From contig JAIEPW010000016.1 in NCBI GenBank assembly GCA_019748195.1, positions 170,890-234,889 on the forward strand: a stretch of DNA of 64,000 nt, given 5' to 3'. The translations under genes and the position numbers were made by a program. Position 1 is the stretch's first letter; each line of letters begins with the position of its first letter. This stretch comes from Bryobacteraceae bacterium (lineage in GTDB: Bacteria; Acidobacteriota; Terriglobia; Bryobacterales; Bryobacteraceae). This document shows positions 39,443 through 49,123 of this stretch, piece after piece. The notes beneath the pieces are model-generated. The model saw only the letters and a program-made list of their open reading frames with translations, searched no databases and had not been told where the DNA came from.

Positions 39443-39560
39443 GAACTTAACGATTATAGACGAGATCACAAGATTGCGTCTGAACTTGTGAAAGCAGGTC
39501 TTTTTGCGGTTCCTTCGCCCGTACCGGCCGCGGGCCGCGCCCCCTTTTGGCGATCGGGGA

Positions 39561-40880
39561 TCAGCGGAGCAACTGGCCGACGCCTTGCCGTATGCGCCCG
39601 CTGATGGCGGCCTGGCGATGCTTCTGCAGCGCCTCGCGGAGTTCGGCGAGGTCGGACTCGCGGGCCGGAACGGCAATCAGGGACATCGATCCCATCTCGT
39701 CAAAAGACCCCTCGCCCCACTGGACGCGCTGCGGCGGGTTCTGTGGGTTGCGCGGATTGGCGGTGGAGTTGTCGTAACGGATTTCGACGTCCACGCGGGC
39801 GCCTTTGGGCAGGCGGAAGGGCTGCTCGAAATAGTACTGATCCTGCCAGGCGAAATCCCAATCGTTGATGCCGAGCACCGCCTTCGAGGTCCCGTCGGGC
39901 AGCGTGGCCGTCAGGCGCATCGTCTTGGCGAGGTAGTGCGCATGCGCGCCGGCGCCGAACACATCGACATCCACGGGCAGGGTGAAGGAATCGCGGATGC
40001 GGTAATCGGCCTCTCCGGCCGGGATGTCGATGCCCGCTCCAAAGCCGAACAGCGCCGGGACCTGGACTCCGGTCAAGGTGCGCGAGGGCGGCTTGTCGGC
40101 GAAGTAGAGTCCGATGGTGGTCTGCTCCGTTTCCATCTTGCCGGTCGGATGGAAATGGCTTTGCAGTACGATGTCGGACCCCTGGGGCAGGGGCAGAGCG
40201 AGGTCTTCCGGCAGGCGGCGTGGGCTGGCGCCGACGGCCCATCCGCCCAGGGATCCGCCGCGCGCCACGCCCGCGGTCATCCCGCCGAACCCGGGCTTGC
40301 CGTCCGCCCCGTCCTTGCGCCGCGCGGCGCCGGTGTTGTCCAGAAAATAGAGGACGTGATGAACCACCGCGCGGGCGGACGGCCGCAGTTCGATCGCTTT
40401 CACCCATTTGTCTTCGGGCAGATTCAGCTTCAGCACGAAATTGCGATAGATGTCCGGACCGTCGGCGGGAACTTCGAAGCCGCGCTCCATGGTCAACACC
40501 AGGTCGGGCTTGCCGAGCTGCCAGCCCCGCGGGAACTCGGGTAGCTTCGGCAGCTTGGATTGCGGACCTTCCGGCATCCCGGACTTCACCCAATTCTGGA
40601 AAGTGGCGATTTCCGCCTCGCTCAGGCGGCGTTCGTCGCGGAACTTCGCCCAGCCTTCGTCGGCATGCCAGGGCGGCATCAGGCGCGCCTTGGTGACGCC
40701 GGCCAGCATCGGCCCGCGTTTTTTCACATCGTCGTAGCTGAGCAGCGCAAACGGCGCTGCCTCGCCCGGGCGATGGCAGGCGGCGCACTTGGAGAAGACG
40801 ATGGGCGCGACATCCTCGGTGAAGGTCGGCCTGGGGGCCGCCACAAGGGGAAGAGCGAGTAAGGCAATCGTGATCCGCAT
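39561..40880 (-). CDS. Exported cytochrome c / copper type II monooxygenase-like protein
   Basis: 439 residues from ATG 40880, which gives a signal peptide (ITIALLALPLVAAP); an in-frame ATG at 40946 is also possible. An N-terminal cytochrome-like module carries the heme c motif CAACH and MPPWHADEGW. A region like PHM/ascorbate-dependent monooxygenases follows, with paired copper-ligand candidates: VVHHVLYF, SHFHPTG and GAHAHYLAKTM. The family hydroxylates peptides or small molecules in eukaryotes; bacterial substrates are unknown. Fusion to a cytochrome domain suggests an electron donor built in. Confidence 0.75.
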   Translation of the reverse strand: MRITIALLALPLVAAPRPTFTEDVAPIVFSKCAACHRPGEAAPFALLSYDDVKKRGPMLAGVTKARLMPPWHADEGWAKFRDERRLSEAEIATFQNWVKSGMPEGPQSKLPKLPEFPRGWQLGKPDLVLTMERGFEVPADGPDIYRNFVLKLNLPEDKWVKAIELRPSARAVVHHVLYFLDNTGAARRKDGADGKPGFGGMTAGVARGGSLGGWAVGASPRRLPEDLALPLPQGSDIVLQSHFHPTGKMETEQTTIGLYFADKPPSRTLTGVQVPALFGFGAGIDIPAGEADYRIRDSFTLPVDVDVFGAGAHAHYLAKTMRLTATLPDGTSKAVLGINDWDFAWQDQYYFEQPFRLPKGARVDVEIRYDNSTANPRNPQNPPQRVQWGEGSFDEMGSMSLIAVPARESDLAELREALQKHRQAAISGRIRQGVGQLLR

Positions 40881-40953
40881 TGCAGGTAGAGACGCAATCG
40901 CGCGTTCCGGGATGACCCGGAATCGCAAGTTTTCGTAAAGTCTCATGTTGGAA

Positions 40954-41268
40954 TCAGTCAAAATCGATATCCCGCTTGGGCAAGGGCAGCGAATCCGGCT
41001 CTTCCTTGGCCTTGCGGAGCAACTCTTCAAACTTCCGGTCCAGCACCGTCTGGCGGGATTCATGATCCGCCACGGACTTCCGGAAAGCGTCCTCGCGCTT
41101 TTGGGCTTCGCCCTTCTGGCGTTCCATGGCTTCCTCCAGGTCCGACATCTCGCGCGGTTTCTCGTGCGCTTTGTGATGGATCACCGCGCTCAGGGCGGGG
41201 TCGATTTCGAGCTCGGCCTGGCAGCAGGGGCACATGACCTTGATCAGCGCGGATTTCGATTTCGCCAT
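40954..41268 (-). CDS. Small zinc-ribbon / coiled-coil protein
   Basis: 104 residues. CPCC at residues 13-16 is one zinc knuckle half; no second pair of cysteines follows, so metal binding is uncertain. Residues 35-90 form a charged coiled coil (DLEEAMERQKGEAQKREDAF). Ends in an acidic tail. Seventy-four bases upstream of the cytochrome-like gene and in the same direction, so possibly co-transcribed. Function unknown. Confidence 0.6.
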   Translation of the reverse strand: MAKSKSALIKVMCPCCQAELEIDPALSAVIHHKAHEKPREMSDLEEAMERQKGEAQKREDAFRKSVADHESRQTVLDRKFEELLRKAKEEPDSLPLPKRDIDFD

Positions 41269-41329
41269 GCTTGGGATCGTATCAGGTCCCCGTCCCGCCG
41301 CGCGCGGTTTCCGGGGCTATTATGAGAGC

Positions 41330-41911
41330 GTGATTCGGTACACTTTGTGGTGCTGCGCGATCGAGACCATCCTGGCGGGGCTGTGCGCGGCACAATCCGG
41401 CAGCGCCGCGCTTGAAGCCTTCCAGCGCTGGAAGAACCTGCCCGCCAACGCGAGCCTGCACTGGGAGGATGCTCTGCGCGGCTACGAAGCGAAGCTGCGG
41501 AAGGACGGGGCAGAGGCTCTCGCCGCCGAACGCTTGATCGTCGCCTACGACGAAGCGGAACTGTATGATCGCGTGTACGCGGAGACGCCGCGCTTCAACA
41601 CCCAACCGAATCAATTGCTGGCGGAGGCCATTGAGTAGCTGAAGCCCGGCGCGGCTCCGGATGCCGGCATGGGGCAGGGACGCAATGCTATTCACATGGC
41701 GCGCAAGGGGTGGAAGGTCACCGGTTTCGATGTTTCGCGGGTCGGGTTGCGGAAAGCGGCCGAGCAGGCCGCCGCGGCGCACGAAGTGGCGTGGGTCATG
41801 GGTAGCCGCGCCGTTCTGACGCATGCCTCGGATGAAGCAGCGAAAGAGCTCTACCAACGCTATCAGTTCGACCCCTCTCCCCTGAATGAGTTTCACCTCG
41901 GCCTGTCGTGA
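41330..41911 (+). pseudogene. Chimeric pseudogene: exported SAM methyltransferase N-part joined to GNAT acetyltransferase C-end
   Basis: From GTG 41330 the frame encodes a signal-peptide-like leader and a helical region (FQRWKNLPANASLHWEDALR) that precedes a class I methyltransferase. An in-frame TAG at 41636 breaks it. The same frame then continues with PDAGMGQGRNAIHMARKGWK and VTGFDVSRVGLRKAAEQAA, the motif I of a SAM methyltransferase. After about 41800 the text becomes SRAVLTHASDEAAKELYQRY followed by QFDPSPLN, which is the C-terminal signature of GNAT acetyltransferases. So two unrelated genes are joined and the product is also interrupted by a stop. Confidence 0.7.
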
Positions 41912-41980
41912 TGAAGGAAATCGGGGGCGCTTCAGCCGACAGTTTCCCCGTCTTTTGGCCGATAGACCCTAAGCAAGGCC

Positions 41981-43905
<1,925 letters not shown>

Positions 43906-43953
43906 TTATCGTGAACCTTGAGGCGTTCTTCGACGTTGCGTCTCTGTAGCATG

Positions 43954-44166
43954 CTACGCATTCGCTATCTGTTCCCGAACCTTTTCGCGGTGGCGCCGCC
44001 AGCGGACTTGAACCGCATGCCTACCTTGGCGTGAGAGTTCCTCGGCGCTCAAGGACTCGCTTCGACCTCGACCACCCGCGGCGGAGAGAATCGGGGAACC
44101 GATCCCGCTCCGCACCGAGCGCGAGGCCGCCGCAAGCTTCTCGCGGTCTGGCTTCTTCTGGGGCAC
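43954..44166 (-). CDS. Small basic protein of KGG/stress-protein-like type
   Basis: 70 residues, very basic. The C-terminal segment LSAEELSRQGRHAVQVRWRR resembles the LT-EQR--IARKAA-ARW ending of the protein at 49124-49378 and of KGG-type small stress proteins. Function unknown; possibly DNA or RNA binding. It may mark the left margin of the prophage. Confidence 0.45.
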   Translation of the reverse strand: MPQKKPDREKLAAASRSVRSGIGSPILSAAGGRGRSESLSAEELSRQGRHAVQVRWRRHREKVREQIANA

Positions 44167-44310
44167 TGCCGGATATCGTATACGTGCCGGGGCAGCGAAC
44201 GCAACCCTAAAGTGAACCTCTCCGTGAGAAATCGGCCGCTAACCCCAGGAAACACCAGTCTCCGTTGTGGTAATCTAATCGGATTTCCCACAGCCTACCG
44301 TGGCGAGTCT

Positions 44311-44332
44311 CCACAGCCCGCTGTGGGTTTTT
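44311..44332 (+). terminator. Intrinsic terminator-like hairpin
   Basis: CCACAGC-CC-GCTGTGG is a perfect 7-bp stem followed by GTTTTT on the plus strand. No rightward gene precedes it in 44167-44310; a second CCCACAGCC occurs at 44287. It could end an unannotated small RNA, or be a read-through block near the prophage border. Confidence 0.45.
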
Positions 44333-44344
44333 GCAATCGCTTCT

Positions 44345-44917
44345 TTATTTCCTCAAGACCCGAAGACCTGGTGGGTAGGTATGTACGTCTTTGAACCCGA
44401 CCTGCCTGCCTGCCGACATCCGAGAAGCGAACTCATCGTGCAGCAGCGCAACCACGGAATACTGTTCGGCGTCCGATAAGGTCGCCAACTCAGCTTCTAT
44501 GAGAGCCCGTATCCGCGACCGAACCTCGCTGGGGCATGCCGTCGGAGCCTCCAACGCTCGGCGCGCTGCGTCCCTCAACAACTCCGCCCATTCGCCCGCT
44601 CGCGTGCAGACGCGAGCCACTTCCAGCCAGCCATCTGCTTCCTGCCGCCACAGCAGCCAAATATCACCCTGCGAGTGTCGCCGCCATCCAGAGTTGGCCC
44701 GCGGCGCGCCGGCGTACTCCAGCAGCACCGCAGTCTCCGGATAATCCGGGGAAGGATGCAGATCCTTGTATCCAACGATAGACCCTGGTCGCAGGAAGCA
44801 CCCGTGGTAGTCGAAACCGCTGCGGGCGCGGCGGTCGACATCTCTCAGCAGCTTCACAAAGCACTGTTGCCCTCGGGAAGCGCTGCGAGGTAGGCGTATT
44901 CTGTCGTCTTGCTGCAC
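44345..44917 (-). CDS. Hypothetical protein, prophage margin
   Basis: 190 residues with no signal peptide or membrane segment. The central part (GDIWLLWRQEADGWLEVARV) is followed by a helical region (WAELLRDAARRALEAPTA, IRALIEAELATLSDAEQYSV). A DNA-related or regulatory function cannot be shown. It lies just left of the integrase, in the same direction, separated by a terminator-like inverted repeat. Family not recognised. Confidence 0.55.
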   Translation of the reverse strand: MQQDDRIRLPRSASRGQQCFVKLLRDVDRRARSGFDYHGCFLRPGSIVGYKDLHPSPDYPETAVLLEYAGAPRANSGWRRHSQGDIWLLWRQEADGWLEVARVCTRAGEWAELLRDAARRALEAPTACPSEVRSRIRALIEAELATLSDAEQYSVVALLHDEFASRMSAGRQVGFKDVHTYPPGLRVLRK

Positions 44918-44950
44918 GGCGGTTGCCGTTAATATCGTCAGATTTCGACT

Positions 44951-44991
44951 AAAAAAGTCGCGTCGATCATCCGGACTATTTTTGATCGACG
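44951..44991 (-). terminator. Inverted repeat past the integrase gene: terminator or recombination core site
   Basis: CGTCGATCA and TGATCGACG form a perfect 9-bp inverted repeat with 13 bases between. On the minus strand it is followed by CGAC and TTTTTT, which fits a rho-independent terminator for the integrase ending at 45017. The same layout (arms of about 12 bases, of which 9 match, around a 7-base centre) also fits a tyrosine-recombinase core site. Confidence 0.5.
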
Positions 44992-45016
44992 AACAAACGG
45001 AGTAGGAGTAGAGGTG

Positions 45017-45727
45017 TCACCAGTCTTTGAGTAGTTCTCCGGTCTGACGCCGCTTGCGGTCCGACACCCGAGCGTAAATCTGCGTGTTCCGGATGTCTGC
45101 GTGTCCCAGATGATCTTGGATCAATACGATGTCGATGTCGCGTTCCACAAGATCCGTCGCGCAACTATGGCGCAAGCAGTGGAAGTGCCTCTTGAACTCG
45201 GGGAGCTGCGCCGCGGCGCCGTACCGTTTGATCAGTTCGTCGAGGCGCCGCCGGCTGATGGGCCTGGAATTTCTGGAGGGGAAAAGCGGACCCGGTGCCG
45301 CCCCGCGCACCTTGAGCCAGGCCCGCAACGCGCGAATTTCTCTGTCCGTCAGTGGAAATTCCCCAGACCTGCCGCCCTTGACTCGGGTGATATAAAGCCG
45401 CCGGTGCGTGAGTCGGAGATGCTCAAGCCGAAGTAAACCCACTTCGCTCGCGCGGAGGCCCCGATGATAGGCTACTTCAAAAAGTGCCAGGTCCCGTGGA
45501 TTGCGCCCCGAGGAGACTGCAGCAAAAAAGGCAGACGTCTCCTCGGCCGTCAGGAACTGCGGGATTGCTGCCGGTTTTCGCCGCCGAGCGGACGCTGGTC
45601 TAACGCGGCTTTGGCCTGCGTTCGCCTTCTTGGCGATCTCCAACTGGCCGGCAATTCTAGCGGCCAGCCGCTGTAAATCCTCCTCGCTCAGCACTTGCAA
45701 GTTATTGATTTCCAAAGAGCCTCCCAA
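45017..45727 (-). CDS. Tyrosine recombinase / integrase, short form
   Basis: 236 residues. The catalytic domain is complete: Arg I in YHRGLRASEVGLL, the Lys in ITRVKGGRSGEFPL, the HxxR box HCLRHSCAT, the second His box QDHLGHADI and the Tyr in TQIYARVSD. It is unusually short at the N-terminus: only about 50 basic residues precede the catalytic domain (RPASARRRKPAAIPQFLTAE), in place of a full SAM-like core-binding domain. It probably catalyses excision/integration of the adjacent prophage or inverts a local segment. A GGGAGG ribosome site precedes the start. Confidence 0.88.
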   Translation of the reverse strand: MGGSLEINNLQVLSEEDLQRLAARIAGQLEIAKKANAGQSRVRPASARRRKPAAIPQFLTAEETSAFFAAVSSGRNPRDLALFEVAYHRGLRASEVGLLRLEHLRLTHRRLYITRVKGGRSGEFPLTDREIRALRAWLKVRGAAPGPLFPSRNSRPISRRRLDELIKRYGAAAQLPEFKRHFHCLRHSCATDLVERDIDIVLIQDHLGHADIRNTQIYARVSDRKRRQTGELLKDW

Positions 45728-45908
45728 CCGCTCAATTTACTTATTCTGGGCGGTTCGAAGACCCGGTAAGACACGGGATCAGCGACTTACGAGCGATCTT
45801 CGAGACCCCACAGGTGGCATTGTGAGCGGTTGGATGATCGCGCCGGCAGCCGTGGGCGGTGGAAGATTAAGACTCCACACACCATGCGTTAGCCGGCGCG
45901 GTTGTGAA

Positions 45909-46133
45909 TCACCGGCGGAGACTCCGGTTTTTCGCCGGCGCACCTGCAATTCCATGGGCTTCCGCCTGGACCAGGCGCGCAAGCGTCTTTCCCCCTTGCG
46001 CGCAAAGTGCGGAGAGTATCCGGCTGTGCTCGACCAGCGCCTCCTCCAGCAATCGGACTCTTTCCTGCAAGTCCAACTGGCTGGTCTCCCAACGATGGTC
46101 CCAGTCCTCCGGACTCCGCCGAGTTCGCCTCAC
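45909..46133 (-). CDS. Small coiled-coil prophage protein
   Basis: 74 residues, mostly helical (LDLQERVRLLEEALVEHSRI) with basic ends. Start overlaps the upstream stop (ATGA). It is the last gene of the early operon. No known family. Confidence 0.45.
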   Translation of the reverse strand: MRRTRRSPEDWDHRWETSQLDLQERVRLLEEALVEHSRILSALCAQGGKTLARLVQAEAHGIAGAPAKNRSLRR

Positions 46134-46345
46134 GACCTCCTCCCTGGCGAGGTTCGCCCTTCCTTCCGGGCCCGTTCAGCCTCGGCTTTCGCCCCCATCC
46201 AGTAAATGCCGGCGTAGCTCACGGAGTAGCGCTGGCGTTGGCCCTTGAGGCGAACAACCAACTCCCGCGCGTGAACTTCGATCATGATGGGCAGGCCGCG
46301 CTCCTTGCAGTCGGTCTCGCGTTCGATGATGCGGGTTACTTTCAT
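46130..46345 (-). CDS. Small prophage protein
   Basis: 71 residues: MKVTRIIERETDCKERG, then a strand-rich middle (IEVHARELVVRLKGQRQRYS) and a basic C-terminus. Likely a compact nucleic-acid-associated protein by charge, but unrecognised. It overlaps both neighbours by 4 bases. Confidence 0.5.
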   Translation of the reverse strand: MKVTRIIERETDCKERGLPIMIEVHARELVVRLKGQRQRYSVSYAGIYWMGAKAEAERARKEGRTSPGRRS

Positions 46346-46698
46346 TCCGGCGCCTCGGCGTCGGATAGGGCGTGGCGCAGCTTGAAACTAGCATAGGTAG
46401 CCGCCGCGGAAAGCTCCGCCCACTGGTTCGTCGACCAGTAGACGTTTACGCCGCCGAGAACAAGCAGCGCCGCCTGAGCCGCCTCGTAGAGGTCCGGCGC
46501 CGCCGCAATGAGGTGTGCGTTAGCCCTACGCTCCGCCGTCGGGATGTCCGCCTCCTCCGGTAGCTCGCAGATGATCGGTTGCGGCCGGTTCTCGGCGTGG
46601 ATCTGGTGAACCAACCAGATCGGCCGCATCGTCTCCGGTTTACCCAGCTTGCCTCGTTCAGCCATCACGGCGGACCACTTTCCTTGTGTGTGGTTCAT
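46342..46698 (-). CDS. Hypothetical prophage protein with ead/Ea22-like region
   Basis: 118 residues from ATG 46698 (overlaps the upstream stop). The segment RRANAHLIAAAPDLYEAAQA is a motif I know from many phage early proteins of the Ead/Ea22 or hypothetical HNTHTQGKW kind, and the N-terminus NHTQGKWSAV fits that. Function unknown. Confidence 0.65.
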   Translation of the reverse strand: MNHTQGKWSAVMAERGKLGKPETMRPIWLVHQIHAENRPQPIICELPEEADIPTAERRANAHLIAAAPDLYEAAQAALLVLGGVNVYWSTNQWAELSAAATYASFKLRHALSDAEAPE

Positions 46699-46925
46699 GC
46701 CGCGGCCTCCGGTTCTTCTTCGCCGGCGCGCAGAAATACGATCGCTAATCGGACACGGTCGTGAATGCCCAGCTTGTCGTAGATCGAGCGCATGTGCGCC
46801 TTCACGGTGAAGTAGCTGATGTCCAGGCGCGCGGCGATTTCCTTGACCGCCAGCCCGGCTGCAGCAAGGTCGGCCACTTCTCGTTCCCTCGCCGTGAGTA
46901 CCCCCCCTCTTCGTGCCCGGATCAT
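46695..46925 (-). CDS. Minimal LuxR-type HTH regulator
   Basis: 76 residues from ATG 46925. It is almost only a GerE/LuxR HTH domain: LTAREREVADLAAAGLAVKE followed by IAARLDISYFTVKAHMRSIY and DKLGIHDRVRLA. No receiver or ligand domain is present. As a single-domain regulator inside a phage early operon it probably controls prophage genes. Confidence 0.75.
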   Translation of the reverse strand: MIRARRGGVLTAREREVADLAAAGLAVKEIAARLDISYFTVKAHMRSIYDKLGIHDRVRLAIVFLRAGEEEPEAAA

Positions 46926-47143
46926 AAGCAGCCCCCGACCCCGCGGACATGAAAAAAGCGGACAACGCCGCCCCCGCTTACGACCAACATCCCGTCCAAC
47001 ATCGCGATGCGGATCTCCTCGTCTTCGATCGCCGGCGCGGCAACCTGACGTTGCTCCAACTTCCACTCGGCATCCAGCGCGCGCAACCGCTCCCCGAAGT
47101 CCGGCGCCTTCCACAGCCGCTTGAGTTTCAGAAGTATTCGCAT
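46922..47143 (-). CDS. Small prophage protein
   Basis: 73 residues: a basic amphipathic N-terminus (RILLKLKRLWKAPDFGERL), an acidic middle (APAIEDEEIRIAMLDGMLVV) and a glycine-rich end. The start follows the nuclease stop with no gap; the stop overlaps the LuxR-type gene. Not recognised. Confidence 0.5.
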   Translation of the reverse strand: MRILLKLKRLWKAPDFGERLRALDAEWKLEQRQVAAPAIEDEEIRIAMLDGMLVVSGGGVVRFFHVRGVGGCL

Positions 47144-47950
47144 TTATGACTCCTCCACCCGTCCGCCGAATTCGTCTTCACAAGCGCGCCAGAAAGCGCA
47201 GTTTCGCCGGCTGCAAAGCATCGAAGTGCGATTGGGCATGTAGTGCCCGCTCCGCATCCCGGCCTGCGCCAGCGGGTAGAGAACCTCCGGAGCAAGCAGC
47301 TCCTGCTGCTTCATCTCAATTTCCAGCGGCACAAGCAGGGGCATCTTGTTCTTCACCAGGGTGTCCACCCGCACTTTCCCGGTCGCGCCTGGCGTGCAGA
47401 GTACCTGTGCTGCGAGCTGTATTGCATGCGCACCCTCGATCGCCCGCGGCGACTTCGCGGCCGTCTTGATCTCGATCAGGGTCCCATCAGCCTCGAGAAC
47501 GTCCAGCCGCAGGTTCACCCGCACCCCGCCGATCAGCGCCGACGCGGGCGCGCTGGTCTCAGCCGCGACCGGCTGTACACGCGGAGCCCCATCCCGCATG
47601 TACAGCCGCACCAGCTCCTCTCCCTTCGACCGCAGTTCTTCGGGCGACTCTTCGTCCCGAAAGTCCGTCTCGGCCGCCGCCGCTTCCCACGCTTCGCGGT
47701 ATGCGGCTACAACCTCCTCCACCGGCAGATCGCGCCGGCTCTCGACCTTCTGCGCGAAGTTGGCGCCCAGCGCATGGTGTACCGCGATCCCCGTCGCGAG
47801 ATTGGAGTTCTTGGGATCCGGCAGCCGCCACAAGTACTTGAACATCCACCGCGCCTGGCAGTCCATCCAGGTGCGAACCTGACTCGGAGAAAGAACCTCC
47901 CCAATCTCCGTCTGCGGGTGCGCGACAACCATCTCTGCTACCGCTGCCAT
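47144..47950 (-). CDS. Cas4/RecB-like PD-(D/E)XK nuclease with predicted Fe-S cluster
   Basis: 268 residues from ATG 47950. The nuclease core shows LSPSQVRTWMDCQARWMFKY at the N-terminus and LRLDVLEADGTLIEIKTAAK with the D and ExK catalytic residues. A conserved cysteine lies in the first segment (MDCQAR), and three more lie near the C-terminus (LCSRRNCAFWRACEDEF). This four-cysteine layout is that of Cas4 and AddB-type Fe-S nucleases. In phages such exonucleases serve recombination or DNA processing. It overlaps the upstream gene by 13 bases. Confidence 0.8.
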   Translation of the reverse strand: MAAVAEMVVAHPQTEIGEVLSPSQVRTWMDCQARWMFKYLWRLPDPKNSNLATGIAVHHALGANFAQKVESRRDLPVEEVVAAYREAWEAAAAETDFRDEESPEELRSKGEELVRLYMRDGAPRVQPVAAETSAPASALIGGVRVNLRLDVLEADGTLIEIKTAAKSPRAIEGAHAIQLAAQVLCTPGATGKVRVDTLVKNKMPLLVPLEIEMKQQELLAPEVLYPLAQAGMRSGHYMPNRTSMLCSRRNCAFWRACEDEFGGRVEES

Positions 47951-48561
47951 GACGCACCTCCCGCAGCCGCGCGCGCCGTGCCCTCGATCTCCCTGCTTCG
48001 CTGGATAAACAGCGACGCCGCAACGGCACGCACGTCTTCCTCGGTGAAGGGTAGATCCCATCCGTGCTGGCTCCCATAATCGCGCGCGATCTGCAGCGCG
48101 TCGATCGCGGACGCCAGGCACGCCGCCATCACCGCCGCGTCCTGTGCGCGCCTGCCCATCTCGATCGGGATCACCATGCTAGCCTTGGTTTGCTGTTCTC
48201 TCGGCGGCGCCTCAACGTGCTGCTGGGAAACCGCGGCAGACGGTGGCCCCACCGCCGTCTGTCGCGCCGAAACGACTCCCGCCGGATCCACGCGCCCGAT
48301 CACCCACTCGACCGTGCGCCGGCCCCTCTCCTTTACCTCCCGCTTCATCAAGCGGAACGGCTCTCCCGCGCGGAGTTGCAGCGCCTCGATCCTGTCACCC
48401 ACCTCAACAGGCAGGTACAGCACGAATTCACTTCCCAAGTGATCCGCCACGGTAAACATCTTCTGGTTCCCGTAACGGCCTTCCACCAGCATGCCGCTCG
48501 CGAAGCGCAGCGTCAGCTCGTAGTCGACATTGATATCCGGACTCAATTTTGGTCGCGCCAT
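47938..48561 (-). CDS. Hypothetical prophage protein upstream of the nuclease
   Basis: 207 residues. The first 70 residues are strand-rich (INVDYELTLRFASGMLVEGR, VLYLPVEVGDRIEALQLRAG) and end in EPFRLMKREVKERGRRTVEW, resembling a small beta-barrel. The middle is low-complexity and the C-terminus helical (DAAVMAACLASAIDALQIAR). Position beside a recombination-type nuclease suggests a single-strand DNA binding or annealing partner, but there is no sequence proof. Confidence 0.55.
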   Translation of the reverse strand: MARPKLSPDINVDYELTLRFASGMLVEGRYGNQKMFTVADHLGSEFVLYLPVEVGDRIEALQLRAGEPFRLMKREVKERGRRTVEWVIGRVDPAGVVSARQTAVGPPSAAVSQQHVEAPPREQQTKASMVIPIEMGRRAQDAAVMAACLASAIDALQIARDYGSQHGWDLPFTEEDVRAVAASLFIQRSREIEGTARAAAGGASWQR

Positions 48562-48562
48562 C

Positions 48563-48955
48563 TTACGCAGCCTCCTTTCTCACCAGCCGCAGGCTCCAGT
48601 CCAGCAGTTGCTCCAGGGTGGGCGGACCGCCTACCCCGTCCTCAAACGCCCCGCATTGCCCGCAGCAGTACCCCGCCTCGAACACCATCTCCGCGGAGCC
48701 ATCAACCCACACTCCGCTCCGCGCCGTGCGCTCCACGAACTCGACATCACCGCAGCCGCAGTGCAGGCAGAACGCTCCGCTTGCCGCGATCGCCGCCTCG
48801 TACTCACCCTCCAAAACGGACTGCACCTGCGCCAGTCCCGCGCGCGACAACCACGGCACGCGCTCCCCGAACTCTCTCCTTGTCCTTCCTGCCAACTGCC
48901 TTGCCGCCGCCCGAATGCTCTCCGGGTTCCGCGGCACTACCGCTATGTTTCCCAT
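48563..48955 (-). CDS. Zinc-ribbon prophage protein, first gene of early operon
   Basis: 130 residues. Two cysteine pairs form a likely zinc ribbon: FCLHCGCGDVEFVERT and YCCGQCGAFEDG, about 30 residues apart. The first 60 residues are helical. It starts at ATG 48955 behind GAGAGGA and faces the rightward gene at 49124. Probable DNA-binding or structural role, inferred only from the ribbon. Confidence 0.6.
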   Translation of the reverse strand: MGNIAVVPRNPESIRAAARQLAGRTRREFGERVPWLSRAGLAQVQSVLEGEYEAAIAASGAFCLHCGCGDVEFVERTARSGVWVDGSAEMVFEAGYCCGQCGAFEDGVGGPPTLEQLLDWSLRLVRKEAA

Positions 48956-49006
48956 GCTTCAGTTCCTCTCGACGGTTAACGCCCGCGTGCGATGTTCACG
49001 AGTTCG

Positions 49007-49036
49007 AGCATACCCTGTAGCACCGCTGGTAAGCAA
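49007..49036 (-). promoter_or_regulatory. Candidate promoter of the leftward early operon
   Basis: On the minus strand TTGCTT (-35) and TATGCT (-10) are separated by 18 bases; each matches its consensus at four of six positions. The start codon lies about 50 bases downstream. Confidence 0.35.
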
Positions 49037-49057
49037 GCATAAAGACACACAACCGGA

Positions 49058-49073
49058 CTAAGAACTTTCTTAG
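49058..49073. promoter_or_regulatory. Perfect palindrome between divergent prophage promoters
   Basis: CTAAGAA-CT-TTCTTAG is a perfect 7+7 inverted repeat, placed between the leftward -35 and the rightward -10. It is a good candidate operator of a switch between the two directions; the LuxR-type or another regulator in the operon could bind it, but that is inference. Confidence 0.5.
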
Positions 49074-49105
49074 CTCGTTCACCCGGTGGTTACTGCAAGT
49101 AGCGG

Positions 49106-49114
49106 TGGTATAAA
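49106..49114 (+). promoter_or_regulatory. Extended -10 promoter, probably leaderless
   Basis: TGGTATAAA matches an extended -10 box (TGnTATAAT) with one mismatch. Transcription would begin near 49121, only a few bases before the ATG at 49124, and no ribosome site is visible, so a leaderless or nearly leaderless message is expected. Confidence 0.45.
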
Positions 49115-49123
49115 CTCAAGCCC

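Noticed and set aside
43954..44166. Treating the small basic gene as a fragment of the integrase region
   Set aside because: It has its own start and a KGG-like end shared with the protein at 49124, so it was kept as a low-confidence gene instead.
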